DNA of 33,159 nt from Actinomycetota bacterium (GTDB lineage: Bacteria; Actinomycetota; Actinomycetes; S36-B12). Each line of letters begins with the position of its first letter. Position 1 is the first letter of the stretch. The stretch covers positions 1 to 33,159 of the forward strand of contig JAQCEO010000019.1 in assembly GCA_027729805.1 (NCBI GenBank), written 5' to 3'. Below the pieces are notes generated by a model. The model saw nothing but the letters and a program-made list of their open reading frames with translations, searched no databases and was not told the DNA's origin. A program made the translations under genes and the position numbers. This document shows positions 7,531 through 16,076 of the stretch, piece by piece.

Positions 7531-8294
7531 CGACCGATATCCGCTCAGGTGCAGGGCCGTTGGTGCTGGCCATCCAAAATGATCCGACCGACCCACCGCT
7601 CATGGTTGGCCAGTGGCTGGCCGAGGCCGGTATTACGGTGCGGGTAATCGAAGCATGCCTCGGCGAGCAGGTGCCGGCCGTGGTGCCATCGGGGGTGCAC
7701 GGGTTATTGCCCTTGGGCGGCGTGATGGGCGCCACCGATGATCAGGTAGCACCATGGCTGGTGGCTGAGCGGGCGCTGCTGGCCGATGCGACTATGCGCG
7801 GTGTTCCGGTTCTTGGTCTTTGCCTTGGGGCGCAGTTGCTGGCGGCTGCGACCGGTGGCCGCGTGGAGTTGGGACCAGAGACCGAAATTGGCGTGGTTAG
7901 TGTTTCACGTACCGCTGATGGGTTGGCTGATTTCGTAATGGGTGCAATCGGCGCACCCGGTGATGACATTCCCGCCGGCCAATGGCATCAAGATCACATC
8001 GTCGAACTACCCGATGCTGCTGTGCTCTTGCTAACCAACACTGTTTGCCGCGTACAAGGCTTTCGAATTGGCGAAAATGCGTACGGGTTGCAATTGCACC
8101 CGGAAGTCGACGCCGACACTTTCGGGTCCTGGGCAAGGATGGTTGATGAAACCCTTGACCGATCGGGGTGCGATATTGACGAGGCCTGCGCGCAGTTTCG
8201 GGCGGCCGAGCCCGACCTGATTCGGGCTTGGCGTCCGATGGCGCGCGCCTGGGCCGATCTGGTTTGGCAATATGCGACAGCAGGCGCGCCCTGA
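7527..8294 (+). CDS. Class I glutamine amidotransferase (GMP synthase-like)
   Basis: A stand-alone class I amidotransferase domain of 255 residues. The nucleophile elbow VLGLCLGAQLL places the catalytic Cys near residue 99, and LQLHPEV supplies the His/Glu pair near 191-193. The fold would hydrolyse a glutamine or gamma-glutamyl amide. No synthase partner is fused or adjacent. The ORF track begins at 7467 inside glnA2; the GTG at 7527 is preferred because it overlaps the glnA2 stop as GTGA, the usual coupling signal. The gene in turn overlaps glnE (TGATG). Position between a glutamine synthetase and the GS adenylyltransferase suggests glutamine or gamma-glutamyl-amine turnover. That is inference; the substrate is unknown. 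Confidence 0.88.
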   Translation: MTTDIRSGAGPLVLAIQNDPTDPPLMVGQWLAEAGITVRVIEACLGEQVPAVVPSGVHGLLPLGGVMGATDDQVAPWLVAERALLADATMRGVPVLGLCLGAQLLAAATGGRVELGPETEIGVVSVSRTADGLADFVMGAIGAPGDDIPAGQWHQDHIVELPDAAVLLLTNTVCRVQGFRIGENAYGLQLHPEVDADTFGSWARMVDETLDRSGCDIDEACAQFRAAEPDLIRAWRPMARAWADLVWQYATAGAP

Positions 8295-11200
8295 TGGAAA
8301 GTGGCAGGGCAGCAACAAGTAGTGCGAAGCTGGCTCGGTTGGGATTCACCGATTTAGATCGCACCGATCGGCTGCTAACCAGCCCAGCACTGACTTACCT
8401 GCTCGCGGGTACGGATGTAGAGGCGACCGATGGGCAAGTGGCCGAAAGCGGTGGGCTGCTAGCGGCGGCAGCGGTGGTCGCGGACCCAGATCAAGCACTG
8501 TTGCTGCTGACCCGGTTCCTCGAAGCCTGCAGTGACCCACAACGCCGTCGCATTTCATCTGCGCTACTTGCTGATCAAGACACCTTGGGCCGACTCCTTG
8601 AAGTCCTGGGCATGTCAGAAGCCCTGGGGGAGTTCCTCATCCGGCACCCCGAGCATTGGTCGATCCTGGCTGATGCCGAGGCACTTGCGCTGGCCCCGGC
8701 GGCCAGCAAGGTGCGGTCGGTGCTGCTGGCGGCGGTGGGAGCCGATCCGCAGTTACCCGAACCGGTGGCTGATGGGGATACGGCGCAAGTCTTGGACCGG
8801 TTGCGCATCGCCTACCGGATCCACCTATTGGGTATTGCCGCCCGTGATCTTGCAGGCTTGGCACCAATGGCATCGGTGGCGTCGTGGCTTTCCGATCTAG
8901 CCGATGGCGTCCTTGAAGCGGCCTTGGCTATCGCCCGGGCCGGGTTGCCGGCTGGGGCCCCGGGCGCTCGACTGGCCATCATCGGCATGGGCAAGTGCGG
9001 TGGGCGCGAATTGAACTACGTAAGTGATGTTGACGTTATTTTTGTCGCCGAGGCCATCGGTGCTGACGAATCCGGATCCTTGAAGACTGCCACCGATTTA
9101 GCTACCGGGGTGATGCGTGCATGTAACTCGGTCACCGCGGAAGGTTCGATCTGGGAAGTTGATCCAGCGCTGCGCCCAGAAGGTAAGCAAGGTGCGCTCG
9201 TTCGCACCATCGACTCACATGTCGGCTACTACGAGCGCTGGGCAAAAACCTGGGAGTTTCAGGCCTTGCTGAAAGCGCGGCCGTCGGCTGGTGACATTGA
9301 ACTAGGTAGCCGTTATGTGGATGCGGTAGCACCATTTGTCTGGAGTGCTGCCGATCGTGATGGATTCGTCAGTGACGTACAGGCGATGCGTCGTCGGGTC
9401 GAGGAGCACGTACCCGCCCGCATCGCTGAGCGTGAGCTAAAACTTGGCCCGGGCGGCCTGCGCGATGTTGAGTTCTCGGTTCAGTTACTTCAATTGGTTC
9501 ATGGCCGAAGTGACGCAATGTTGCGCAGCGCAACCACCCTTGTCGCACTCGAGGCGCTTGCCACCTGGGGTTACGTCGGACGCGATGATGCAGCGGGCCT
9601 TGATGATGCCTACCGGTTTTTGCGTACCCTCGAGCACCGCTTGCAATTGCACCGCCTGCGTCGCACCCATACCATGCCAGAGGACGAAAGGGACCTTCGT
9701 CGAATAGGTCGGTCCCTTGGTTATCGCGGTGATCCGGTCGGTGAACTCCACGAGAATTGGCGCAGGCATGCGCGGGAGGTGCGCCGCCTCCACGAGAAAT
9801 TGTTTTACCGACCCTTGCTGCAAGCCGTCGCTCGCCTAGATGCCGGCGAAGCCCGCCTGACCCCGGCCGCCGCTGAGGCGCGCCTGCGGGCCCTTGGCTA
9901 TCGAGATCCAGCGGGAGCACTTAGGCACCTTGAGGCACTTACCTCTGGAGTCAGCAGACGGGCAGCGATTCAACGCACGTTGTTGCCGGTGCTACTCGGC
10001 TGGTTTGCCGATGCACCTGATCCAGATGCCGGCCTACTCGGTTTCAGGCGGGTCAGTGATGTGCTGGGCTCAACCCACTGGTACCTGCGGCTACTACGTG
10101 ACGAGTCAACGGCTGCCGAGCGAGTGGCGCAGGTGTTGGCCTCTAGTAAATATGCGACTGAGTTGCTGCTTCGGGCTCCAGAGAATGTAGCCATGCTCGC
10201 TGAGCGAAGTGAACTTGAGCCCAGATCCTTGGAGACGCTACTGGCTGAGGCCAGGTCTGCCGCCGATCGGCATGATGATCCAGTCATCGCAGTTGGCGCC
10301 GTGCGCGCACTTCGTCGACGCGAGCTCTTCCGAATTGCCGTTGCAGAGTTGCTTCAGATAGCAGAAATCGATCGGGCTCAAACTGCGCTCAGTGATGTTG
10401 CCAACGCGGCGATCGTTGGTGCCCTGCACGTTGCCGAGCGGGTAGTCGGTGGCGATGCGCAGTTGCCGATGCGATTCACGGTGATCGGCATGGGTCGCTT
10501 CGGTGGGCGCGAACTGGGTTTAGGCAGTGATGTTGATGTCATGTTCGTCTATGAGCCAATTGCCGGCTCCGATGAGAATGCGGCAAATTCGGCGGCATTC
10601 GCGGTCGCAAATGAGTTACGAACTTGCTTAATGACACCAACCAATGACCCACCGCTGGATATCGACGCGGATCTGCGCCCCGAAGGCCGCCAAGGCCCGC
10701 TCGTGCGCTCCCTTGCCTCCTACGAGGCGTACTACGGGCGTTGGTCGGCAGGGTGGGAGGCGCAAGCATTGTTACGAGCCCAGGTGGTCGCGGGCGACGG
10801 CGACCTAGGTGCACGTTTCGTGGCACTCATTGATCCACTTCGTTATCCCGGCGGCGGGATCCCGGCGGCGCAGGTGCGCGAGATCCGCCGGCTTAAGGCG
10901 CGCATGGAGGCGGAGCGGTTACCGCGCGGGGCGGATGCGACCTTGCATACCAAGTTGGGCCGAGGTGGGCTAAGTGACGTCGAGTGGGTGGCGCAGTTAC
11001 TGCAGATGCAGCATGCGTTCGCATATCCGTCCCTTCGAAGCACGCAAACCCTGCCGGTACTTGCCGCGGCCGAACGCGAAGGCTTGCTCGATGCTGCCGA
11101 TGCCGAGGCCCTACGGACCGCATGGCGTCTGGCCACTAGTGTCCGCAATGCCGTCATGCTGGTTCGCGATCGCGCTTCCGATATGGTACCGACGGATTTA

Positions 11201-11341
11201 CGTGAACTGGCAGGAGTCGGCTACGTCATGGGTTACCCGCCCGGCGCATCTGGGCAACTAATCGAGGATTATCGGCGAGTTACTAGGCGGGCCCGCCAAG
11301 TTGTTGACCGGGTCTTCTATGGTGAAGGTTCACTAGGGTGA
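8294..11341 (+). CDS. glnE: Bifunctional glutamine synthetase adenylyltransferase/deadenylase
   Basis: GlnE attaches AMP to, and removes it from, a Tyr of glutamine synthetase according to nitrogen status. The two nucleotidyltransferase halves are each visible. The N-terminal half has GMGKCGGRELNYVSDVDVIFV-type sequence near residues 229-250, and the C-terminal half has GMGRFGGRELGLGSDVDVMFV-type sequence near 730-750. Both keep the SDVD metal-binding aspartates. KLGPGGLRDVEF and KLGRGGLSDVEW are the paired helical-domain motifs. The track starts at 8228, but ATG 8294 overlaps the amidotransferase stop as TGATG and gives 1015 residues, close to family length. The likely substrate is GlnA1 encoded at 12801-14225. 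Its end overlaps the convergent downstream gene by 9 nt. Confidence 0.96.
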   Translation: MESGRAATSSAKLARLGFTDLDRTDRLLTSPALTYLLAGTDVEATDGQVAESGGLLAAAAVVADPDQALLLLTRFLEACSDPQRRRISSALLADQDTLGRLLEVLGMSEALGEFLIRHPEHWSILADAEALALAPAASKVRSVLLAAVGADPQLPEPVADGDTAQVLDRLRIAYRIHLLGIAARDLAGLAPMASVASWLSDLADGVLEAALAIARAGLPAGAPGARLAIIGMGKCGGRELNYVSDVDVIFVAEAIGADESGSLKTATDLATGVMRACNSVTAEGSIWEVDPALRPEGKQGALVRTIDSHVGYYERWAKTWEFQALLKARPSAGDIELGSRYVDAVAPFVWSAADRDGFVSDVQAMRRRVEEHVPARIAERELKLGPGGLRDVEFSVQLLQLVHGRSDAMLRSATTLVALEALATWGYVGRDDAAGLDDAYRFLRTLEHRLQLHRLRRTHTMPEDERDLRRIGRSLGYRGDPVGELHENWRRHAREVRRLHEKLFYRPLLQAVARLDAGEARLTPAAAEARLRALGYRDPAGALRHLEALTSGVSRRAAIQRTLLPVLLGWFADAPDPDAGLLGFRRVSDVLGSTHWYLRLLRDESTAAERVAQVLASSKYATELLLRAPENVAMLAERSELEPRSLETLLAEARSAADRHDDPVIAVGAVRALRRRELFRIAVAELLQIAEIDRAQTALSDVANAAIVGALHVAERVVGGDAQLPMRFTVIGMGRFGGRELGLGSDVDVMFVYEPIAGSDENAANSAAFAVANELRTCLMTPTNDPPLDIDADLRPEGRQGPLVRSLASYEAYYGRWSAGWEAQALLRAQVVAGDGDLGARFVALIDPLRYPGGGIPAAQVREIRRLKARMEAERLPRGADATLHTKLGRGGLSDVEWVAQLLQMQHAFAYPSLRSTQTLPVLAAAEREGLLDAADAEALRTAWRLATSVRNAVMLVRDRASDMVPTDLRELAGVGYVMGYPPGASGQLIEDYRRVTRRARQVVDRVFYGEGSLG

Positions 11342-12688
11342 CATTGGCGCATTAGCCAAGAACTGGAAACTATCGCGCTTGTACGGATAAAGGAAACGGT
11401 CGCAGCCTTCAGCCAATGACGGGTCAAGTTTTCGGCATAACGGAGTGCCGTTCTTCTTGTGCCTGAAGTAGAAGCCCGCGGTCCACCAAGTATTCATGTC
11501 AAGGACCATGGCTTCTTGTGCGCCGGCGCCCACCAAAGTGTTGGCGAGGCCATCGGCTGAAAGAAATGGTGACCCGATATAAATAATGCTGCCATCTGCG
11601 AGCTGGCCGATAGCGGCGCGCCAGGCTAGGCTGCCCTTGTCAGTTGTCGCTCCCCAAATCACGTTGTCGGTTTCACTGGACACCTTTGATACGCCTTTGT
11701 CGACAATCAAGTTGAGATTTTGCCGAACGGCTTGGATATCGTCGCTCATCTGCAGGTCGCGGCCCCACTTGCCGACCTTTATCGAACCGTCTTTGTAGAC
11801 AACGGTGCTCGCCTTGCCATCGACGAGAGGTTTAACCATTTCGCCACCGTAGTAATAGCCACCCATTGAGTCCTCGAGGCGGAAAGCGCCGTTGAAATTG
11901 GCGAGCACAATTGGCCAAAGCTCTTTTGGCAGTGCCCCGTTAAATGGATTCGGGCCGCCGGGTTCTTCATAACCGGGGATAAACATGGCCTTGGCAAGTG
12001 AGGTGTCGATCCATAGCACCGAGGCGTAGTAGCTGGTGTGCACGTTGTCGGCGCGAACCCGGGCGACATACATCGCTGGGAGACCGGCCACCCGGCTGCC
12101 AACCGGCTGCCAGAGACCTTCTTGTGGTTCGGGATTGGGCACCGGTGAGGTAATGGGCGGTGGGGGATTGAGGTGTTCGACCACCGGGGTAACAATCGGG
12201 CTGGGCATGACACTGGGCGGGCCACTAGGTATAGCACTGGGCGGGCCACTAGGTATAGCACTGGGCGGGCCACTAGGTATAGCACTGGGCGCACTAGACG
12301 GTTCGGTATCTTCAGGGCTAAGACCGGCGGAGTCCTCGGCGCTGATGTCGGCCGAAAGCGTTGGCGTTCCACCAACTTCGGGTTTACTCACGTAGGTGTA
12401 GTAGATGTCCTCCAGCTTGGCAACTAGCGGGCCCATTTTGTTGTCGCGCATCCAGGTGGCGACTATCACCTCGGTGGGCTCGCCATGGGCATTTGCGTAG
12501 GTGCCTTGAAAAGTGAAACCGGCCCAAAAAGCTGCTGCGGCGAGCACAAATGACGCCAATAACATGAACAGGCGCCAGCCGGGGTGATGCCTTCGAGCAT
12601 GGCGCTTGCGCGCCGGCGAAGCCTCGACCGCGGCCGGCTCGGGGTCAATTGACGCCGGCTGGTCACCGGTCGCTACGTCCTCGCTCAT
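11333..12688 (-). CDS. Membrane-anchored/exported phosphodiester glycosidase-like protein with Pro/Ser repeat linker
   Basis: The 451-residue product has an Arg/His-rich N-terminus, one hydrophobic helix (about residues 36-58), a linker with three exact PSAIPSGP-type repeats, and a C-terminal globular domain. The features IDTSLAKAMFIPGYEEPGG, NFNGAFRLEDSMGGYYYGG, a late SLAWRAAIGQLADGSIIYIGS and AMVLDMNTWWT resemble the phosphodiester glycosidase (NAGPA, PF09992/DUF2233) family. The N-terminal helix predicts an extracytoplasmic location. Family assignment is moderate and the substrate unknown. It sits between glnE and glnA1, where mycobacteria have no such gene as far as I recall, so it looks inserted. 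CATTAT lies six bases before ATG with no Shine-Dalgarno sequence. Confidence 0.72.
   Translation of the reverse strand: MSEDVATGDQPASIDPEPAAVEASPARKRHARRHHPGWRLFMLLASFVLAAAAFWAGFTFQGTYANAHGEPTEVIVATWMRDNKMGPLVAKLEDIYYTYVSKPEVGGTPTLSADISAEDSAGLSPEDTEPSSAPSAIPSGPPSAIPSGPPSAIPSGPPSVMPSPIVTPVVEHLNPPPPITSPVPNPEPQEGLWQPVGSRVAGLPAMYVARVRADNVHTSYYASVLWIDTSLAKAMFIPGYEEPGGPNPFNGALPKELWPIVLANFNGAFRLEDSMGGYYYGGEMVKPLVDGKASTVVYKDGSIKVGKWGRDLQMSDDIQAVRQNLNLIVDKGVSKVSSETDNVIWGATTDKGSLAWRAAIGQLADGSIIYIGSPFLSADGLANTLVGAGAQEAMVLDMNTWWTAGFYFRHKKNGTPLCRKLDPSLAEGCDRFLYPYKRDSFQFLANAPMSP
12211..12291 (-). repeat. Three exact 24 bp tandem repeats coding the Pro/Ser linker
   Basis: The unit cactgggcgggccactaggtatag occurs at 12211-12234, 12235-12258 and 12259-12282, followed by a 9 bp partial copy. 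Each unit encodes eight residues (PSAIPSGP register), so slippage would change linker length without breaking the frame. Confidence 0.93.
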
Positions 12689-12716
12689 TGTTAAATAATG
12701 TTATACATGATGCACC

Positions 12717-12751
12717 AAAAAGCGGGGCGGGCCACCGAAGTGACCCGCCCC
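12717..12751 (-). terminator. Rho-independent terminator of glnA1
   Basis: GGGGCGGGCCAC (12724-12735) and GTGACCCGCCCC (12740-12751) form a 12 bp stem with one C-A mismatch and a four-base loop. Read on the minus strand, the hairpin is followed by GCTTTTT, giving the U-tract. It lies about 50 bp after the glnA1 stop and ends transcription before the next minus-strand gene. Confidence 0.88.
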
Positions 12752-12800
12752 CTTTCCCCTTGCACGCGAGGCGAATCGACGCGAAAGGGAACCTGTGCGA

Positions 12801-14225
12801 TCAGATGTCGTAGTAGAGCTCAAACTCGTGCGGATGCGGCCGTAAGCGAATTGGATCTATTTCCTTTGTCTGCTTGTAATCGATCCAAGTTTCGATCAAG
12901 TCACTCGGGAAGACCCCGCCGGCCTGTAGGTACTCATTGTCCGCCTCAAGGGCGGCCAGAACCGCCGGCAGAGACCCGGGAACCTGCGGGATGCTCGCCA
13001 TCTCATCCGGTGGCAACTCGTAGAGATCCTTATCTACCGGGGCATGTGGCTCGATCTTGTTCTTGATCCCGTCCAGGCCTGCCATTAACTGGGCTGCGAA
13101 GGCGAGGTATGGGTTACTCGATGGATCCGGCACCCGGAACTCGATGCGCTTGGCCTTTGGCGAGTTCCCGGTGACGGGGATCCGGATGCAGGCCGACCGG
13201 TTGCGTGCGGAGTACACCAAGTTCACCGGGGCCTCGAAGCCGGGCACGAGGCGGTGGTAGGAGTTCACCGTCGGGTTGGTAAACGCCAGCAGTGATGGGG
13301 CATGGTGCAGCAGGCCCCCGATGTACCAGCGGGCGATATCTGAAAGGCCGCCGTAGCCACGCTCGTCATAGAACAATGGCTCACCGTTCTTCCAGAGTGA
13401 TTGATGGCAGTGCATTCCCGAGCCGTTGTCACCGAATAAGGGCTTGGGCATGAAGGTCGCGGTCTTGCCGTGTGCCCAAGCGACGTTCTTAATGATGTAT
13501 TTAAAGAGCATCAGCTCATCAGCGGCGCTTTTCAAAGAGTTGAAGCGGTAGTTGATTTCACCTTGGCCGGCGGTGCCCACCTCATGGTGCGAGCGCTCCA
13601 CCTTGAGCCCCACCTCGATTAACTTCCCCACCATGTCATCGCGAATATCAGCGAAGTGATCGACCGGGGGCACGGGGAAGTAGCCACCCTTGTAACGGGT
13701 CTTATAACCGCGGTTGCCGCCCTCCTCGACGCGCCCGGTATTCCAAGCGCCCTCGACTGAATCAATGTGGTAGTAGGACTCGTGTTGATTAGTTTCGAAC
13801 CGCACATCATCAAAGACGTAGAACTCGGCTTCGGCACCGAAATAGACGGTGTCGGCAATACCGGTGGATGCCAGATAGGACTCGGCGTTGGCGGCCACAT
13901 TGCGTGGGTCACGGCTGTATCGCTCATCGGTGAACGGGTCCAGGATCGAGAAGTTCATGACTAAGGTCTTGGCGGTGCGGAAGGGATCAATGAAGGCGGT
14001 GGCGGGGTCTGGAATCAGCTTCATGTCTGATTCATGGATGGCCTGGAATCCGCGAATTGATGAGCCGTCAAACATCACGCCGTCATCGAAGACGGATTGA
14101 TCGAAGGACTCCACCGGCATATTGAAGTGCTGCATCACACCGGGCAGGTCAATGAACCGCACATCAACGAACTTCACGCCTTCAGCTTTGATGTAACTGA
14201 GCACCTCAGTTGAATTCTTAAACAC
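12801..14225 (-). CDS. glnA: Glutamine synthetase type I-beta (GlnA1)
   Basis: This is the main ammonium-assimilating ATP-dependent glutamine synthetase, acting as a cytoplasmic dodecamer. Signatures are [46 protein letters not shown] (ATP site) and NRSACIRIP. The adenylylation site DLYELPPDE is present, with Tyr402 when counted from the chosen start, so it should be the GlnE target. The ORF track extends to 14342, but those 39 residues are not family-like. GTG at 14225 gives MFKNS and 474 residues, the usual length, with AGGTGG upstream. A GTG at 14234, three codons earlier, is nearly as good, with AAGGG before it. A strong terminator follows the gene. Confidence 0.95.
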   Translation of the reverse strand: MFKNSTEVLSYIKAEGVKFVDVRFIDLPGVMQHFNMPVESFDQSVFDDGVMFDGSSIRGFQAIHESDMKLIPDPATAFIDPFRTAKTLVMNFSILDPFTDERYSRDPRNVAANAESYLASTGIADTVYFGAEAEFYVFDDVRFETNQHESYYHIDSVEGAWNTGRVEEGGNRGYKTRYKGGYFPVPPVDHFADIRDDMVGKLIEVGLKVERSHHEVGTAGQGEINYRFNSLKSAADELMLFKYIIKNVAWAHGKTATFMPKPLFGDNGSGMHCHQSLWKNGEPLFYDERGYGGLSDIARWYIGGLLHHAPSLLAFTNPTVNSYHRLVPGFEAPVNLVYSARNRSACIRIPVTGNSPKAKRIEFRVPDPSSNPYLAFAAQLMAGLDGIKNKIEPHAPVDKDLYELPPDEMASIPQVPGSLPAVLAALEADNEYLQAGGVFPSDLIETWIDYKQTKEIDPIRLRPHPHEFELYYDI

Positions 14226-14234
14226 GAGACCCAC

Positions 14235-14410
14235 CTTGACCCTTCTAAGTCGCTGCCCGATGGGTTTGTCCCAACAGGTTCTCGCCTCGCACGGTGGCAA
14301 ACGCCTCCGGATATGGAGAAATGTAGGAAGGAACCGTGTCATAGGTGTATCCCGACTGTTTCGTGCATGTTAAAAAATGCGCTTATTTCTGGCCCCGGTA
14401 GCGTAGATGG
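14235..14410. promoter_or_regulatory. glnA1 leader and glnA1/RDD divergent promoter region
   Basis: This 176 bp gap should contain the glnA1 promoter and a leader of up to about 150 nt. TAACAT on the minus strand near 14371 is one -10 candidate. The imperfect inverted repeat GTGCAT-N8-ATGCGC near 14363-14382 could be an operator. I could not recognise a clear GlnR or AmtR box. The region is open in the glnA1 frame but shows no conserved protein. Confidence 0.35.
14399..14404 (+). promoter_or_regulatory. Candidate leaderless -10 element of RDD gene
   Basis: TAGCGT matches TANNNT and lies six bases before the GTG start at 14411. There is no Shine-Dalgarno sequence in between. Confidence 0.45.
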
Positions 14411-14815
14411 GTGACTTCAGCCACATCCCTCCCAGTTACTACCCCCGGCGAGGTGGCTGGAATAGGCCGCCGAGTCGCGGCCATCTGTCTGGATTGGCTG
14501 GCCAGTATCTTGTTATCCCGGGTGTTTTTTGGCCAAGTCGCCTACGGGTCAGCCGAAGGTTCGATTTCGGTGTTGCTCCTATTCGCGGCCGAGGTGATCA
14601 TCTTCACCTGGCTGATGTCGGCTTCATTCGGGCAACGGATCATGGGAATCTCGGTAATTCGAATGGCTGGCGGGCGCCTTTCGCTTTGGCGCATTGCACT
14701 GCGAACGGTGCTGATCTGTTTGGTGATTCCGGCCTTGGTTTATGACTCAACCGGCCGTGGTCTCCAAGATCGTGCGGTCGGCAGCGTAGTAATTCGAACT
14801 CGGGGTCGCACGTGA
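14411..14815 (+). CDS. RDD family small membrane protein
   Basis: The 134-residue integral membrane protein opens with AGIGRRVAAICLDWLAS, the Arg and Asp pattern of RDD proteins. Three further hydrophobic stretches follow, with SFGQRIMGISVIRMAGG, the conserved cytoplasmic segment, and end near GLQDRAVGSVVI. The function of these small RDD proteins is unclear; some longer family members have been linked to ion transport. An RDD gene also lies beside glnA1 in mycobacteria. It starts at GTG 14411 with TAGCGT six bases upstream. The alternative ATG at 14407 is in another frame and makes no membrane protein. Confidence 0.88.
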   Translation: MTSATSLPVTTPGEVAGIGRRVAAICLDWLASILLSRVFFGQVAYGSAEGSISVLLLFAAEVIIFTWLMSASFGQRIMGISVIRMAGGRLSLWRIALRTVLICLVIPALVYDSTGRGLQDRAVGSVVIRTRGRT

Positions 14816-14836
14816 CCTTGGGCGACAAACCCAAGG
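14816..14836. terminator. Possible short bidirectional hairpin between RDD and DUF4191 genes
   Basis: CCTTGGG (14816-14822) and CCCAAGG (14830-14836) form a perfect 7 bp stem with a seven-base loop directly after the RDD stop codon. It sits between two convergent genes. A clear U-tract is missing on either strand, so termination is possible but weak. Confidence 0.4.
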
Positions 14837-14863
14837 CCTAGTTCCTAAACTTTCGCTATTGGG

Positions 14864-15538
14864 CTAGCGGGGGCGGCGGACCGCTCGGGCGCTGGTCGGC
14901 ATCGGGCCCTTGGGAATCGGCAGTGACCCGCCGGTTTGGCTTACGGCATCAAGCCGGCGCCGCACTTTGGTGATCTCGCCACCGCGCAGGTTGCGCGGCA
15001 GTTTGGTTAACGAGCGCTGGAGCTTGCCAAGGGGCACCTGCCCTGGCTCATCGCCAACCTGAATCTCATAGATCGGGATATCCGGGAGCCAGCGTGCGGT
15101 CTTTTTACGCTCATTGCCGAGCATGTGTCCGACCCGACTTGATGGGCCTTCGGAGATCAAGATGACACCGGGCTTGCCAACCACCCGGCTGATGAGGTCT
15201 TGATTCTTGTTAACCGCAATACCTGGTGTTACCAACCAGCCACCGCGCAGCGATTTCACCACCGCCGCGGCGGCCCCGGGTTGCCCTTCGATCTGGTGGT
15301 ATGCCGCCTTCATCGCGCGGCGGCTAAACCAAAAGACCGCGGCGAGCAGCCCGAGTGGGATGCCTACCAAGATGGCGGTAAAGAGATTAAGGAAAATGCG
15401 GGTCGGTACGAAACCAACGACGAACCCCAAAATGAAGAAGCCGCCAACTTCAAATGGCAAGGTCCGGTAGACCTTCTGGGTCATTGCCCAGTTCTGGGTG
15501 ATCGAGGACAGTGTGGAGCGGATTTTTCCCTTGGCCAT
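14864..15538 (-). CDS. DUF4191 membrane protein (Rv2219-like)
   Basis: The 224-residue protein belongs to an actinobacterial family of unknown function. A short basic N-terminus precedes two hydrophobic helices (FEVGGFFILGFVVGFV and LFTAILVGIPLGLLAAVFWF). A cytoplasmic-looking basic domain follows, containing QIEGQPGAAAAVVKSLRGGW and GKPGVILISEG. Start ATG 15538 (MAKGKIRS) is preferred over the track start at 15583, since the latter would overlap the MOSC gene and adds unconserved residues. The gene is the last of the lipA-side operon, ten bases after the MOSC stop. Its mycobacterial relative is also next to lipA, so a link with lipoate or envelope functions is possible but unproven. Confidence 0.85.
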   Translation of the reverse strand: MAKGKIRSTLSSITQNWAMTQKVYRTLPFEVGGFFILGFVVGFVPTRIFLNLFTAILVGIPLGLLAAVFWFSRRAMKAAYHQIEGQPGAAAAVVKSLRGGWLVTPGIAVNKNQDLISRVVGKPGVILISEGPSSRVGHMLGNERKKTARWLPDIPIYEIQVGDEPGQVPLGKLQRSLTKLPRNLRGGEITKVRRRLDAVSQTGGSLPIPKGPMPTSARAVRRPR

Positions 15539-15548
15539 GGCGCCCAGC

Positions 15549-16076
15549 CTAGGGAAGTCGGACCTCGATCGACGCCCCGGCATGGATCAGTCCCGGGTGC
15601 TCGACCCAGCCGGTCACCCCGCGCCGGCCCATGGCGCTTTTCGGGAACCTCTCAGCGGCGGTTCCGTACCTCGCCCCGACCAGGGCGCCGGCAATCGTGC
15701 AGGGGAAGTTTTCGCCGCCCAGCATGACAACGGCGCCTCCGGCGAACAGCAATCTGGTCATCCGGGGCAGTTCGGTCAACCCGTTGATCCCCTCGGTGCA
15801 GATGTTGTCGGCTACCACCCCAGGGGCAATTTCCGCTATCCCTAGTTCGGCGGAGATGCTCTCGAGTTCGGCTACATCGACGATTGAGATTTGCCGATGA
15901 TTGCGGATCGTCGTACCCCTTGGGAACACGTCCTTTTGCCGGACATCTGAGGCCATGGTCAGCCCGTGATGGCGGTCACCAACCGGGCCGCCCCAATCGA
16001 GTTCGAGTTCGGCGACCGGGGTGGGGGTGTCTATCCCGGCCGGCCAGATGTGAACCGCAACCACACTTGCGCTCAT
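15549..16076 (-). CDS. MOSC domain protein
   Basis: The 175-residue protein has a MOSC beta-barrel pattern: [12 protein letters not shown] near the N-terminus, [14 protein letters not shown] in the middle, and [11 protein letters not shown] with the conserved Cys that in this superfamily binds sulfur or a molybdenum cofactor ligand. MOSC domains occur in moco sulfurases and in mARC-type or YiiM-type enzymes. It is stand-alone, with no ferredoxin or pyridoxal domain. Its ATG overlaps the lipA stop as ATGA, so it is translated together with lipoyl synthase. No molybdopterin gene is nearby. A role in sulfur transfer linked to lipoyl synthesis is an idea raised only by position. Confidence 0.85.
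   Translation of the reverse strand: MSASVVAVHIWPAGIDTPTPVAELELDWGGPVGDRHHGLTMASDVRQKDVFPRGTTIRNHRQISIVDVAELESISAELGIAEIAPGVVADNICTEGINGLTELPRMTRLLFAGGAVVMLGGENFPCTIAGALVGARYGTAAERFPKSAMGRRGVTGWVEHPGLIHAGASIEVRLP

Noticed and set aside
9369-9920. 183-residue minus-strand ORF
   Set aside because: Antisense shadow of glnE, whose motifs continue across this region; the translation has low-complexity Arg/Gly/His composition and no domain.
12211-12291. Iteron or direct-repeat protein-binding array
   Set aside because: The 24 bp units lie wholly inside a coding frame and encode a Pro/Ser linker; no replication or integration gene is near.
14226-14342. 39-residue N-terminal extension of GlnA1
   Set aside because: Family members begin at about FKNS; the extension is basic and unconserved, and the GTG at 14225 (or 14234) gives usual length with an RBS.
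14363-14382. GlnR/AmtR-type operator upstream of glnA1
   Set aside because: An imperfect GTGCAT/ATGCGC repeat exists, but it does not clearly match a known nitrogen-regulator box, so no named operator is claimed.
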